Source: Sorghum bicolor | Taxonomy: Eukaryota; Streptophyta; Magnoliopsida; Poales; Poaceae | Assembly: GCF_000003195.3 (NCBI RefSeq) | Contig: NC_012878.2 | Coordinates: 41,829,248-41,893,247, forward strand | Length of the DNA stretch: 64,000 nucleotides | Direction of reading: 5' to 3' | Shown: positions 30,615 through 42,164 of the stretch, one piece after another | How positions within the stretch are numbered: the first letter of the stretch is position 1 | Layout: each line of letters begins with the position of its first letter | Notes under the pieces: generated by a model | Seen by the model: only the letters and a program-made list of their open reading frames with translations | The model's database searches: none | What the model was told of the DNA's origin: nothing | Position numbers and translations under genes: made by a program

Positions 30615-32210
30615 AGTTGACGGTCCTTAAGTACCAAATTTAATCATCAAATAAATAAGGAAAAGGATCCAAATGCAACCAACACCCAAACTTAGGGTTT
30701 TATCTGACAGAATTCCACGAGTTTTGGTGTTTGTCTATTTCTGCAGGGGGTTATGAGGAAATATGGAGGAACGGCCCACACGTCGGGTTTACAAAGAGAT
30801 ATTAACGTGTGTGGCAATTTTCTATAATCTAAAAGACTCCAGAAGCCACGGGAACAAACGGGAGGCCGAGCGGGCCCGAGGGCAGGGCGCCCGCCCTCCC
30901 CCCTAGGGCGCCCGCCCTCCCCCTTAGGGCGCCCGCCCTGCCCTGGCGGCCAATCAGTGCTCGTCTCATGGATTATGCTGCACCGACCTAAAGGATTAAG
31001 GAAAACCGTGCGATTAAGGTCGGTTTGATCCAATGGCCCACGTTCATTTCGAAGGGCTATATAAGCAGGCCCCCTGGCCCCTGGAGGAGGCATTCTCATT
31101 CTCAAACCCTAATTCATTCATTCATGCAAGGGGAGAGTCTCTGATCAAGCCCTAGAGCCACCACATCAACTAGATCTCTAGTTTAGTATAGCTACATAGG
31201 ATTAGAACTAGAAGGAGTCAATCTTCGATTGGTTTTCGGATCTGTCAAGAGGATTCTGGGTAATTCCTCTACTGATCTTCATTTGTTCATCATTGTTCTT
31301 ATATCATTCTTAGTTTATCATGGTTATATACTTGGCTTAGTTAGATTGGAATTATATACATGTTTAGGATCGTATAGCGTTTATCCATTGGGTCCATGGG
31401 TAAATGATAAGTATTGTGTAGGCGTGGTGCCTATACCGTATTTATCTACGATTGTACCCTATATGCAAGATCGCGGGGTAGTTCGCAGTGGTGACAGCTC
31501 TGTTGATTCTTATATAGTCCCCCTCCTGTGTATAGGGCAGGCAGAGCAACATTATTACAGGGGAGTGATTGCTATGTTTCTCATCTTCCTTGATAATATC
31601 ACTATGCATAGGCCTAATCCTATCTCACAATGATTGCCAAGTATAATTACACTAATTATGATATGCTAGACTTTATAGTTAAGAATAACTTAGGAAATAT
31701 TCTTGTAGTTCATCCTAATTCCATGCTAACGACTTGCTAGAATATCTGTTGAGGTGCTTATCATTATCATATGTGGCTGGTTATGCTGATCAGATTAGTT
31801 ATCTTTGTAACCATTCATACTTTATCTATATATTATGTGACATTTATCCCTGTATGGAAGAGATAGATGAATGCTCTCTATTACACATGCAATGATGCTC
31901 AGTTCCATATTTCATTCCACAATCAACATTGGTGTTAGTAATCTCTTCCCATTAGTAAAAATATAAATAATGATACCTGGAATACTTCCCGGTTAAAATG
32001 CTACATCGGTATTAATCTGTGTGCTTGCAGATCCCATTCATTATTTATTCAGAAGAGCAATTGCATATTTCAATACTGCGTCTCTCATGTCATGCTGGGG
32101 ATGACAACTTGGCTTAAGTGGCATGAGGGATAGGTTCGGCACTTTTGGCGCCATTATCAGAAATATAAAATTAAGTCTACTTTTGGTAATGATGTTAAGA
32201 ATGCCCAACA
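30615..32210 (+). repeat. E3: 5' LTR
   Basis: Begins AGTTGACGG (expected TGTTGACGG) and ends TGCCCAACA. TATATAAG at 31058-31065. Three agggcgcccgccctc-type units near 30893-30945; the 3' LTR has two. It lacks about 65-75 bp that the 3' LTR carries near 37925-37995. Confidence 0.9.
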
Positions 32211-32220
32211 AGCATTTTTT

Positions 32221-32238
32221 TGTTGTCGTTGCTGGGGA
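32221..32238 (+). other. E3: eroded primer binding site
   Basis: TGTTGTCGTTGCTGGGGA matches the tRNA-Asp site of E2a/E2b at 14 of 18 positions; three of the four changes are C to T. Confidence 0.6.
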
Positions 32239-32521
32239 AGGTTGATTTACTAATAAGGAATGAATACAGAATAATGAGTCATCATTCGCATCACTAATAT
32301 GATTGAGATCATCAATTCTCTCATTCAGCTTTACCCCTGTATTTTGCTATTTTTTTATTTTATGCAGGGTGATGTATGAATAGAAGACATCTTCCAGAAA
32401 ATTTTATTGATGACCCCGAAGTGATAATCAGAAAAACAAGAGCCAAGCTCAGCGCAAAACTTCATCAAATCAAGAAGATCGCCGAAGTTTCATTCGGAAC
32501 TTGTCATCGGAGTTCGAATCC

Positions 32522-33511
32522 ATGGCGAACAAGTCGATCCGCGAGTTCTCAGCTCCCACCATGAACAACATCCGCACTGGACCTGCTGTAGAGATCGACT
32601 GGACATTTGAGCTCAAGCCTGGGCTCATCAATATGGTGCAAGCAAATTAGTTCTGTGGGAAGGCACACGAAGACACTAGTGCTCATCTCCAACACTTCCT
32701 GGAGATTTGCAGCACATTTACTATTTCATAAGTTCCCAGAGACGCTATACTACTTCGCCTCTTCCCATTCTCATTGTTGGGGAGAGCGAAGCAGTGGTTC
32801 TACGCAACAAAGGAGAAGAATACTACGTGGGCACTCTGCTCCACAAACTTTCTGGCCAAGTTCTTTCCCATGTGCAAGACCAATGCTCTCAGTGGGAAGA
32901 TTACAAGTTTTCAGCAACAACATGATGAATCCGTTCCAGAGGCATGGGAGTGCTTCCAAGACAACATCCTAGAATGTCCCTATCATGGAATGGAGAGTCG
33001 GTTACTGATGCAAACATTTTATCAAGGGCTCGGCAACAGTAATCGTGAAACAATGGATGCTACAGTCGGAGGAGCATTCCTGTCACTCACCATACCACAA
33101 GCCACAGCCCTTGTGGAGAAGATGGAGTCCAACCAAGGTTGGAATGAAGAGAGGACCTAGACATGCAAGAAAAGTGGAGGTATGCACCAGCTCAAAGAGG
33201 TAGACATGCTTTCTACAAAGCTAGACCTACTCATGAAGAAACTCGATGACAAAGGTGAAGACAAAAGAGAAGTCATGCACGTCTACGACTCTCACATGAC
33301 TTGTGAGGAGTGTGGAGATACTGGACACGCTAGCAATCACTGACCTAAGATGCTTGAGGACGTGAACTACATCAACAACAACTACTACTACTACTACAAC
33401 CGTTCTCAACAAAATCAAGGTTGGAATCAATAGAGGCCTAACTACTCAGATAACTATCAAGGTAATAATTCTTACAACAACAATAATAATTTTTCACCCC
33501 TGAGAGAGTTA
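32522..33511 (+). pseudogene. gag: E3: gag with zinc knuckle, several stops
   Basis: From ATG 32522 (MANKSIREFSAPTMNNIRTG) one frame runs through capsid motifs LLRLFPFSLLGRAKQWFY, STNFLAKFFPMCKTNALSGK and CPYHGMESRLLMQTFYQGL to a CCHC knuckle CEECGDTGHASNH whose last Cys codon is TGA (33341). Other stops lie at 32648, 32729, 33158 and 33431. The frame is unbroken by indels up to the protease, so decay is by point mutation. Confidence 0.8.
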
Positions 33512-34243
33512 GTGTCTAACAAAGGAAAGCTAATGGATAACCTGTCTAAGAAATTGGCATCTAATGATAAAATGCTAGAAAATATAAATAATAGAATGGA
33601 TAATTTTTCTACTGCCATCAAGAACCAAATTAGCTTCAACAAAATGATTCAATCTCAGTTAAATCAAATAGCTACTGTTGTTTCTGCTACACACCCTAGT
33701 ATACCATCACAACCAGAAGGATTAGAATTTGCAAATCTTGTAGACATGTTTGATGTAGGTAACTACTGGAGTAACCCCATTGGAGAAGTACATAATGACC
33801 TTCTGCCAGTCAAGAGAGGCGATCCAGGACGCCCCGTCATCCCGATCTCTATCGGCATGGTGGACTTCCCAGAAGCACTCTGCGACTTTTGCTCCAGCGC
33901 CAATATTATGCCCAGGGTACTCTATGAAAAATTCTTTACACGTCCTTTATTGGAGACAACCATGTGTTTGCAGCTTGCAGATCGGACACTGACCTTCCCA
34001 AAAGGAATATTGAAGAATATTTGTGTATGAGTTGGTTCCTCATATGTCCCAGCAGACTTCATGGTGATAGAGACCGGTGCCGATGAGAGGTCACCCGTCA
34101 TCCTAGGGAGTCCATTCCTGAACACCTCGGTAGTTGTCATCTATACTAGTGCTGCGAAGATCAACTTCAACATCAAGGGGAGGAAGGAGATGTTTTTCCT
34201 TCAAGAACAAGACTACACAAATCCCAGAGCAACCCCAATATGA
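33512..34243 (+). pseudogene. E3: first retropepsin-like domain (PR1), active site changed
   Basis: Preceded by a helical linker (ASNDKMLENINNRMDNFSTA). The core reads ALCDFCSSANIMP where E2b has ALCDLGASVSVMP, so the Asp remains but D-L-G became D-F-C. After TGA 34028 the frame continues to the second motif VILGSPFLNTSVVVIYTSAA and ends at 34243. It is the counterpart of the single E2b protease. Confidence 0.75.
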
Positions 34244-34943
34244 ACCAAGAAAGAGGACCAAGAGGAGGAACAAGAATAAGAAGCAAGTATGGATCGAATC
34301 AGCTAAGATGGTCACTGCAATTCACAGAGGTCAAGATCGTCGACTCAGGTCGCCTTTCCTGATCAAGAAGGACAACCCTGGTGTTCCAAGCATCGAGTAC
34401 ACAATCAATGGATACTCATTTCAGAAGACACTCTGCGACACTGGATCTAGCATCAACATAATTGCCACAGTCACTTATCAGCTCCTGTATGGAACCATGC
34501 CCCTACAACAAACATATATTCAGCTTTAGATGGCAAACCAGACATTCCAAAAGGTCGAAGATAGACTAACTGATGTCCCTGTCAAAATAGATGACCATTT
34601 TGTCCATACAGATTTTCAGGTCATTGACATGGGAGAAGACGAGTACGATCCACCCATCATGCTTGGAAGACCGTTCCTCAGCACTGTCAAAGCTATCATC
34701 TACATTGGAACCGGAGAAGTGCACATGCACTTCCCCTCTGAGAAGGTACGCTGCTACTTTAATGACTCTAATTATATAGTTGAAGATTCTAAGCAGACCA
34801 GGATGAAAAGAAGGCAACGCAACCAAAACCAGAGGAGGCAAATCATCAAGGACGGATGGGCAGACTACGAAGGAGAGGTAATAAGGTCCGAAGATATACA
34901 TCTTGAACATGAGTGTCCTGAGGAGACCGTAGCACCAAATTAG
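34244..34943 (+). pseudogene. E3: second retropepsin-like domain (PR2), canonical D-T-G
   Basis: In another frame (open from 34134) after a basic linker (KRTKRRNKNKK). The core reads FQKTLCDTGSSINIIATVTY with the canonical D-T-G, then one amber codon at 34527, then VDVPVKIDDHF-like sequence and PPIMLGRPFLSTVKAIIYIG with the second conserved motif. The tail is basic, then acidic, ending at TAG 34941. PR2 aligns with PR1 along its whole length but is clearly diverged, so the duplication is old and not a recent tandem repeat. Confidence 0.75.
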
Positions 34944-35798
34944 GTGTGGATTGAGAAGAGAGTTGTACTAGAAGAGGAGGCGCCACCAGAACCACCGTCT
35001 ACGCCATCCATGGAATTCTAGGATGACTGAGAACACAAGGAGTCCCGTTCGGAGGACTTAAAAACACCGAACACCGTGCCAAGAGGTAAAGTTGGTAGTT
35101 ATCTCTTTTTTCCTTTAATTATTTACTTTTCCTTGAATAGCTTGTTTAGTTAATCATGTTCATACTATCTTAAAAAGGAAATAAAAATGTTAAAAAATAG
35201 TAAGCTCCATGTGATTATACGAGTGGCATAAAACCCATAAGTACATTCACTGTGGTGGCATAAAAATAAAATAAATGTTTTTTCTGCTCTATAAAAATGA
35301 AAATATAAAAATAAGATTGTGATCCTACCAAAGAGAGTAACATTTATTGAGGAGGCTCAACATGATAAAGGCTAGATATTTATGCTAACACTTAGCTAGT
35401 TCCACAAAGCTTTGTTGTCTATTTGAGCTCCACAGAATTTAAGGATCAAAAAAACTAGCAGACGGAGGACATCCTAATCGCTGTCAGGGTGCTGCCGACA
35501 TTCAAATACACCTCTGCCACCTGGTACCTACATCAGAAGAAATTACATCAAAATCCAGCTTGGGGAGAGCACTCCCATTTATCCAGCTAAGTGTTTCTAC
35601 TAGCGTTTATATGTTACTCACATAATAAGAAGATACATAATCATAAAAACCCAAATAAAGATTTTGTGCTTATATATCTATACTTTTGCTTAGTTTGCTA
35701 AATAAATAAATCAAGTGGCTATGCTAAACTGAATCTTAATAATAAACTCTAGCATGGATATGATGAATAGTTGCTCTGCCTAATTTTTAAATTTGAAG

Positions 35799-35819
35799 CT
35801 CTCTCTCTCTCTCTCTCTC
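35799..35819 (+). repeat. (CT)n microsatellite
   Basis: About ten CT units inside the E3 3' non-coding region. The corresponding sites in the sister elements are short or absent. Confidence 0.9.
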
Positions 35820-36425
35820 GTTTAGGCATAAGTGTTATAATTTAAAGCTTGCTCTAAACTTTAACTTGTGGGAAGAGATCTTGATCTAAAGTCTAAGTCG
35901 TTAACGTATATGATATGGGAAGGTTGAGCTGTTGTTTATCTCTTCCTTGAGATGCTAGAATTCTGAACAATTTTATCTTTGAAAATCTTAAAAAATGTTG
36001 CATGATGAGTTTCTGTATGATGAGAGTTTAAATTCCTACCACGGCCATACATACATGCTTGCTAGACTATGAACCATACATTTACTTTTTACTGCTTATG
36101 AGCATTGAGTGTGGTCAAGCTGTGTAGACCCTTAGGGGCTTGTCATGTGGTTAAAATCAAAATTCACTTGCACGTTCACTCATACATGCTGCTTCTACTC
36201 CAGAAGTACGCATCCACATACATCCACTCATTTCCATCTCCAGATTCACCCAAAATTATTCTACTCCTATCCAAGAGAGAATAGCCAAAAACATTATCAT
36301 ATCCTTGTTATTCCCCGTGAAATAAATGCTCGAAATATTTTGGTTACTACCACTTGCTACATTATTCTAGGAGGGAGAGTGCTCTAAAAAAAGAGAAAAA
36401 AAGGAAAAATACGAGGAAATAAAAA

Positions 36426-36525
36426 GGGGCAAGTGCCCGGAACCTCGAAGAAAAGAAAAAGTGAGACGAGAGGTAAAAATGGACAAGTGTGTGACAGTAG
36501 AATTAGGGGTACAAGATACCCACCT
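36426..36525 (+). other. E3: copy of the conserved multi-hairpin module
   Basis: GGGC-AAGT-GCCC at 36427-36438, a decayed GGACAAGTGTGT at 36481-36492 and GGGTA-CAAGA-TACCC near 36508. Same order as in E2b. Confidence 0.6.
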
Positions 36526-37255
36526 GAGAGAAAAGAAAAAGAAAATATAGAGCATCTCATTCTCCTCAAAAAGCTTCAAAGTGCAAGAAAGGTATGTATC
36601 CCCTCAAAAGAGCAAAAGTAGAATTAGACTTTCACCATTGTTTTCACCATCATCACCATACACCATACATTCGCCACACATGCACATCTTGATAGTGACT
36701 TATTGACTTGTTTCTCTGGATCCATGGTTTGACTATGCAATAAATGTCTTGTAAGTATGTATACTTTATCTCCCACCTATGAGCTCCAGATATCAAAGCC
36801 TTATTAGAGTAGGATGAGAGAGAAGGCAATGTCACTATGCCTCATACCACAAATACTACATACTTTGAGAGAAGGCATATACCATCACTGCTTTGGTAAG
36901 GATCCAAAAATTCCACAAAAGAGAGAATTGAGAGAGTCATACAAGGAATCTCTGAGTTTTATTTTGAAAATCTGCAAAAACTCCAGAGCTATAGTTGATC
37001 AAAGAACAAGAGACATAGCGCTTGACTTGACCATTCTATCTTTTAACTGCTCAAGACATAAGTGACAGTTGCAAGCCCCTTGGTGGAAGGTAAAATGAGT
37101 AAGTTTTAAGTCTTAACAGTTTACTCTAACTCAGAGATAAGACCTTGTTTGAAAGCATGTGTACCGTCATCTTTCTAAGGCATTGCAGCAACTTCTGATC
37201 CATCACTAAGTCTATCCTTGCTCAGGGACGAGCAAGAGGTAAGCTTGGGGGAGTT

Positions 37256-38915
37256 TGTTGACGGTCCTTAAGTACCAAATTTAATCATCAAATAAATAAA
37301 GGAGAGGATCCAAATGCAACCAACACCCAGACTTAGGGTTTTATCTGACAGAATTCCACGAGTTTTGGTGTTTGTCTATTTCTACAGGGGGTTATCAGGA
37401 AATATGAAAGAAAGGCCCACACGTCAGGTTTACATAGAGATATTAACGTGTGCGGCAATTTTCTATCATGTAGAAGACACCAGAAGCCACGAGAATGAAC
37501 GGGAGGCCGAGCGGGCCCGGGGGCAGGGCGCCCGCCCTCCCCCCTAGGGCGCCCGCCCTGCCCTGCCCTGGCGGCCAATCAGCGCCCGTCTCACGGATTA
37601 TGCTCCACCGACCTAAAGGATTAAAGAAAACCATGCGATTAAGGTCGGTTTGATCCGACGGCCCACATTCATTTGGAAGGGCTATATAAGCAGGCCCCTT
37701 GGCCCCTGGAGGAGGCATTCTTATTCTCAAACCCTAATTCATTCATTCATCCAAGGAGGAGAGTCTCTGATCAAGCCCTAGAGCCATCACATCAACTAGA
37801 TCTCTAGTTTAGCATAGCTACATAGGATTAGAACTAGAATTAGTCAATCTTCGATTGGTTTCCGGATCTGTCAAGAGGATTCTTAGTAATTCCTCTACTC
37901 TTCTTTATTTGTTCATCATTGTTCTTCAATATTATGAATATGACTTTGTTCTATTTCAATATATTGATTATGACTTTGCTCTACTTGTTTATATTTGCAA
38001 TTATATCATTCTTAGTTTATTATGGTTATATACTTGGCTTAGTTAGATTAGAATTATTATACATGTTTAGGATCGTATAGCGTTTATCCATCGGGTCCAT
38101 GTGTAAATGATAAGTATTGTGTAGGCGTGGTGCCTATACCATATTTATCTATGATTGTACCCTATATGCCAGATCGCGGGGTAGTTCCCAGTGGTGACAG
38201 CTCCATTGATTCTTATATAGTCCCCCTCCCATGTATAGGGAAGGCCGAGCAACATTACTACAGGGGAGTGATTACTATGTTTCTCCTCTTCCTTGATAAT
38301 ATCACTATGCATGGGCGTAATCATATCTCGCAATGATTGCCAAGTGTAATTGCACTAATTATGATATGCTAGACTTTATAGTTAAGAATAACTTAGGAAA
38401 TATTCTTGTAGTCCATCCTAATTCCATGCTAATGACTTGCTAGAATATCTGTTGAGGTGCTTATCATTATCATATGTGGCTAGTTATGCTGATCAGATTA
38501 ATTATCATTTTGTCACCATTCATACTTTATCTATATTTTATGTGACATTTATCCCTATATGTAAGAGATAGATGAATGCTCTCTATTACACATGCAATGA
38601 TACTCAGTTCCATATTTCATTCCACAATCAACATTGGTGTTAGTAATCCCTTCCCAGTGGTAAAATTATAAATAACGATACCTAGAATACTTCCCGGTTA
38701 AAATGCTACATCGGTATTAATCTATGCGCTTGCAGATCCCATTCATTATTTATTCAGAAGAGCAATTGCATATTTCAATACCGCGTCTCTCATGTCATAC
38801 TGGGGATGACAACTTGGCTTAAGTGGTATGAGGGATAGGTTCGGTATTTTTGGCGCCGTTATCATAAATAGAAAACTAAGTCTACTTTTGGTAATGAAGT
38901 TAAGAATGCCCAACA
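37256..38915 (+). repeat. E3: 3' LTR
   Basis: Starts TGTTGACGG and ends TGCCCAACA. TATATAA at 37683-37689. It holds an internal near-duplication (tatgactttg at about 37938 and 37969) that is absent from the 5' LTR. Confidence 0.9.
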
Positions 38916-41900
38916 GAGTGAAGCATTTGCACAAAAGCATGATCAAGTAGTTACAGATTTGGGTTATGGCTATCGCATCAGCTCAGCAGGGGCAGATGTG
39001 TTAACAAATAAAGTGGTCCGAGGGGTAACCCTGGATATAAGTAACCGTGTGTTTCGAGTGAATCTAGTGGTCATGCCTGGATTAGTCTTGGATGTCATCG
39101 TGGGCATGAACTAGATGAAGGAGTGTGATGCCGTCATAGATGCAAGGAAAGGATGTTGTCTCTTGGGGAGCCTCAGGGCAGTGGTTCTTTCCAAGTGCCT
39201 TTGCCCCGTCGGTTCGACTTCGCTAGCATCTCTTGTGCTACGCAAGTGGTTCCTTTAACCCAAATCCCTGTGGTTTGTGAGTTTCCTGATGTTTTTTTAG
39301 AAGAGTTACCTAGGCTTCCCCTGGATAGAGAAGTGGAGTTTGCCATTGAGTTGATACTAGGTACAACACCATTCTCTAGGAGACCGTACCGGATGCCGCC
39401 AAATGAGCTTGTTGAACTGAAAACTCAACTGAAGGAGTTGCTGGAAAAAGGTTTCATCTGGCCAAGTTCATCCGAATGTGGATGTTCGGCACTGTTTGTG
39501 AAGAAGAAGGATCAATCCTTGCGCATGTGCGTGGACTATCGTCCGCTCAATGTTGTGACCATCAAGAACAAGTATCCTCTGCCTCGCATCGATATCCTGT
39601 TTGACCAGTTATCTAAGGCAAAACTGTTCTCCATGATAGATCTGAGGTCAGGGTATCACCAAATCAAGATTCGACTGCAAGACATTCCAAAGACTGCCTT
39701 TTCTTCCAAATATGGGTTGTATGAGTATCTTGTCATGTCCTTTGGATTGAGAAATGCTCCTGCATACTTTATGTATCTGATGAATTCAGTCTTCATGCCA
39801 GAGTTAGACAAGTTTGTCTTGGTGTTCATCGATGACATTCTAGTCTATTTAGAGAATGAGCAAGACCATGCTGAGCATCTGAGAGTTGTATTGACCCGAC
39901 TGCGAGAACATTAGTTATATGCAAAGTTCAGCAAGTGTGAGTTTTGGCTTAAGAAGGTTCCATTTCTAGGACACATTCTGTCGGAAAGAAGGGATTGCCG
40001 TAGATCCAGCAAAAGTACAAGAGGTCATGGACTGGAAGGCCCCAACTTCTGTCTCGGAAGTTCAAAGCTTTCTTGGGTTAGCCGGGTATTATCGTCGTTT
40101 TATCCCTAACTTTTCCAAGATTGCTAAGCCGATGACTAAATTGCTACAAAAGGATCATAAGTTCACCTAGACAGAAAAGTGTGAAGTACCCTTCCGCACC
40201 TTACGAAAGCTACTGACCACTGCTCCTATCTTGGCACAACTGGACATCGAGAAGCCATTCGATGTGTTTTGTGATGTGTCAAGAAATGGTTTGGGATGTG
40301 TGCTTATGCAAGAGGGTAGAGTTATAGCCTATGCTTCACGACAATTGAGGAAATATGAAGTCAACTATCCGACACATGATCTTGAGCTTGCCGCTTTTGT
40401 GCATGCTCTAAAGATTTGGAGGCATTATCTACTTGGAAATAAGTGTCATATCTACACAGATCATAAGAGCCTTAAGTACATTTTCACTCAATCCGAGTTG
40501 AATATGAGGCAACGAAGATGGTTGGAGTTGATCAAGGACTATGATCTCGAAGTCCACCATCACCCAGGCAAGGCAAACGTTGTGGCGGATGCTTCAAGTT
40601 GTAAACCACACTATCAGGTGGTCTAGCCTTTGTTCGACGATGGGTTGAACCTGATGCATCCTGAGGTTCTATGTCACATATAGCTCAGTTGTTCACTTGA
40701 GAGTCAAGTTATAGAAGGCCAAAAAACAGATAGGGGTATGTTTCATTTCAAGGAAAAGATCAAGAACGACCCCAAAACCCAGTTTCAAGTGAAATGAAAG
40801 AGGGGTACTTTGGTTTCAACATTGGTTGGTGGTTCCTAAGAATAGAGAGTTAAAGAATCAGATCATGGATGAACCACATCTTTCAAAGCTTTCCATCCAC
40901 CAAGGGAGTAGTAAGATGTACCAGGATTTAAGATCCCATTTTTGGTGGACCAAAATGAAAAAGGAAATAGCAGCCTATGTGGCCCGATGCTACACATGTT
41001 GCAGAGTTAAAGCTATACATATGAAACCTGTTGGGTTGTTGCAACCGCTATCAGTTCCAGATTGGAAGTGGGAAGAAATCAGCATGGATTTCATCACAGG
41101 ACTGCCGACTACCAAGAAGAGAAATGACTCGATTTGGGTTATTGTTGACCGACTAACCAAATCGGCTCATTTTCTACCAGTGAAGACCTCGTACAGACCT
41201 CTGAGTATGCTGACTTATACATGGCTGAGATTGTCAAGCTGCATGGTATCCCCAAGACTATCATATTGGATAGAGATCCACAGTTCACTGCTCATTTGTT
41301 GGAACGAATGCACAAGAGTTTGGGCACCAGCCTAGTGAGAAGTACAACATATCATCCTCAAACCTCAGGACAGACAGAAAGGCTGAACCAGGTACTCGAA
41401 GATATGTTGAGAGCTTGTGTGTTATCTTCAAAAGGTTCTTGGGAAGCATGGTAACCTTTGGCTGAATTCTCTTACAACAATAGCTACCAAGAGAGTATCA
41501 AGATGGTTCCGTTCGAAGCTCTGTATGGTCAAAAGTGTAGAACTCCGTTGAACTGGGTCGAACCTGGTGAGAGGAGATACTACGGCATTGACTTTGTGAA
41601 TGAAGCCGAGAAAAAGGTACAGATCATAGAACAACACATGAAAGCCGCGCAATCACATCACAAAGTTATGCCGACAAGAGGAGACCGCTTGAGTTTGTTG
41701 TAAGTGACTATGTTTACCTCAAGGTTACACCAATGAAGAAAGTTCAACGTTTTAGGGTAGTAAGCTTGCACCGAGGTATGTGGGGTCGTATCAGATAGTG
41801 GAACAGAAAGCCCTGTGGCCTATAAGATACAGTTACCTGAAGAGTTAAGCTCTATCTTTCCAATTTTCCATGTATCCCAGCTAAGAAAGTGTCTGAAAGT

Positions 41901-42153
41901 ACCCGAGCAAAGGATTTAACCTCGGGAAATCAAGATAAAGGCAGACCTAGAATACAAGGAACAACCCGTGAGTATAATAAATACTAAGGAGCGAGTAACC
42001 AGGAACAAAGTGGTAAAAACCTACAAGGTTGTTTGGAGTCATCATGAAGATAGAGATGCTACCTGGAAAACCGAGGATTACCTAAAAATAGTTTACCCTA
42101 AGTTTCATAAGAAATGGTTAGTAACTCAAAATCTTGGGACGAGATTTCCTTAA
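38916..42153 (+). pseudogene. pol: H: pol (protease end, RT, RNase H, integrase, chromodomain), frameshifted
   Basis: Protease remainder: VVTDLGYGYRISSAGADVLT and LDVIVGMN. RT: open at 39153-39914 with [31 protein letters not shown] and the catalytic VFIDDILVY, ending at TAG 39912. After a frameshift near 39985 the connection domain ([20 protein letters not shown]) leads to RNase H ([35 protein letters not shown]) to 40626. Integrase: zinc region near 40860-41010, catalytic motifs MDFITGLP, ILDRDPQFTAH and GQTERLN spread over frames 40826-41335 and 41221-41454, then to 41703. It ends in a chromodomain. At least three frameshifts and several stops make it inactive. Confidence 0.88.
41968..42153 (+). 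pseudogene. H: chromodomain at the integrase C-terminus
   Basis: The 61-codon open end reads VVKTYKVVWSHHEDRDATWK and ends EDYLKIVYPKFHKKW, the plant chromovirus chromodomain pattern (hydrophobic-x-W, then ATWE-like, then YP-x-F). Such domains are known to bind methylated histone H3 in related elements and to steer integration. Its start is unclear because of frame loss at 41704-41960. Confidence 0.75.
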
Positions 42154-42164
42154 GGGTGAAAGGC

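Larger units (their letters stand above)
34944..37255 (+). other. E3: 3' non-coding region and polypurine tracts
   Basis: 2.3 kb without supported frames. A polypurine-like agcttggggag is at about 35557-35567, and agcttgggggag (37242-37253) precedes the 3' LTR. 35395-35590 matches O1 and, inverted, E2a. The hairpin module is at 36426-36525. Confidence 0.65.
30615..38915 (+). mobile_element. E3: pol-less Athila-like element with two protease domains
   Basis: LTRs 30615-32210 and 37256-38915, right flank gagtg (38916-38920) and left flank gagtc (30610-30614), the latter changed together with the first LTR base. Contents: eroded primer site, gag, two tandem retropepsin domains, 2.3 kb of non-coding sequence. 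No RT, RNase H or integrase. It interrupts the protease of H, which resumes at 38916. Confidence 0.88.

Noticed and set aside
35799..35819. (CT)n run as a regulatory GAGA-type site
   Set aside because: Ordinary microsatellite in a non-coding region, not shared by sister elements.
41704..41967. Separate gene between integrase and chromodomain of H
   Set aside because: Pieces read as integrase C-terminal sequence in shifting frames; part of the decayed pol.
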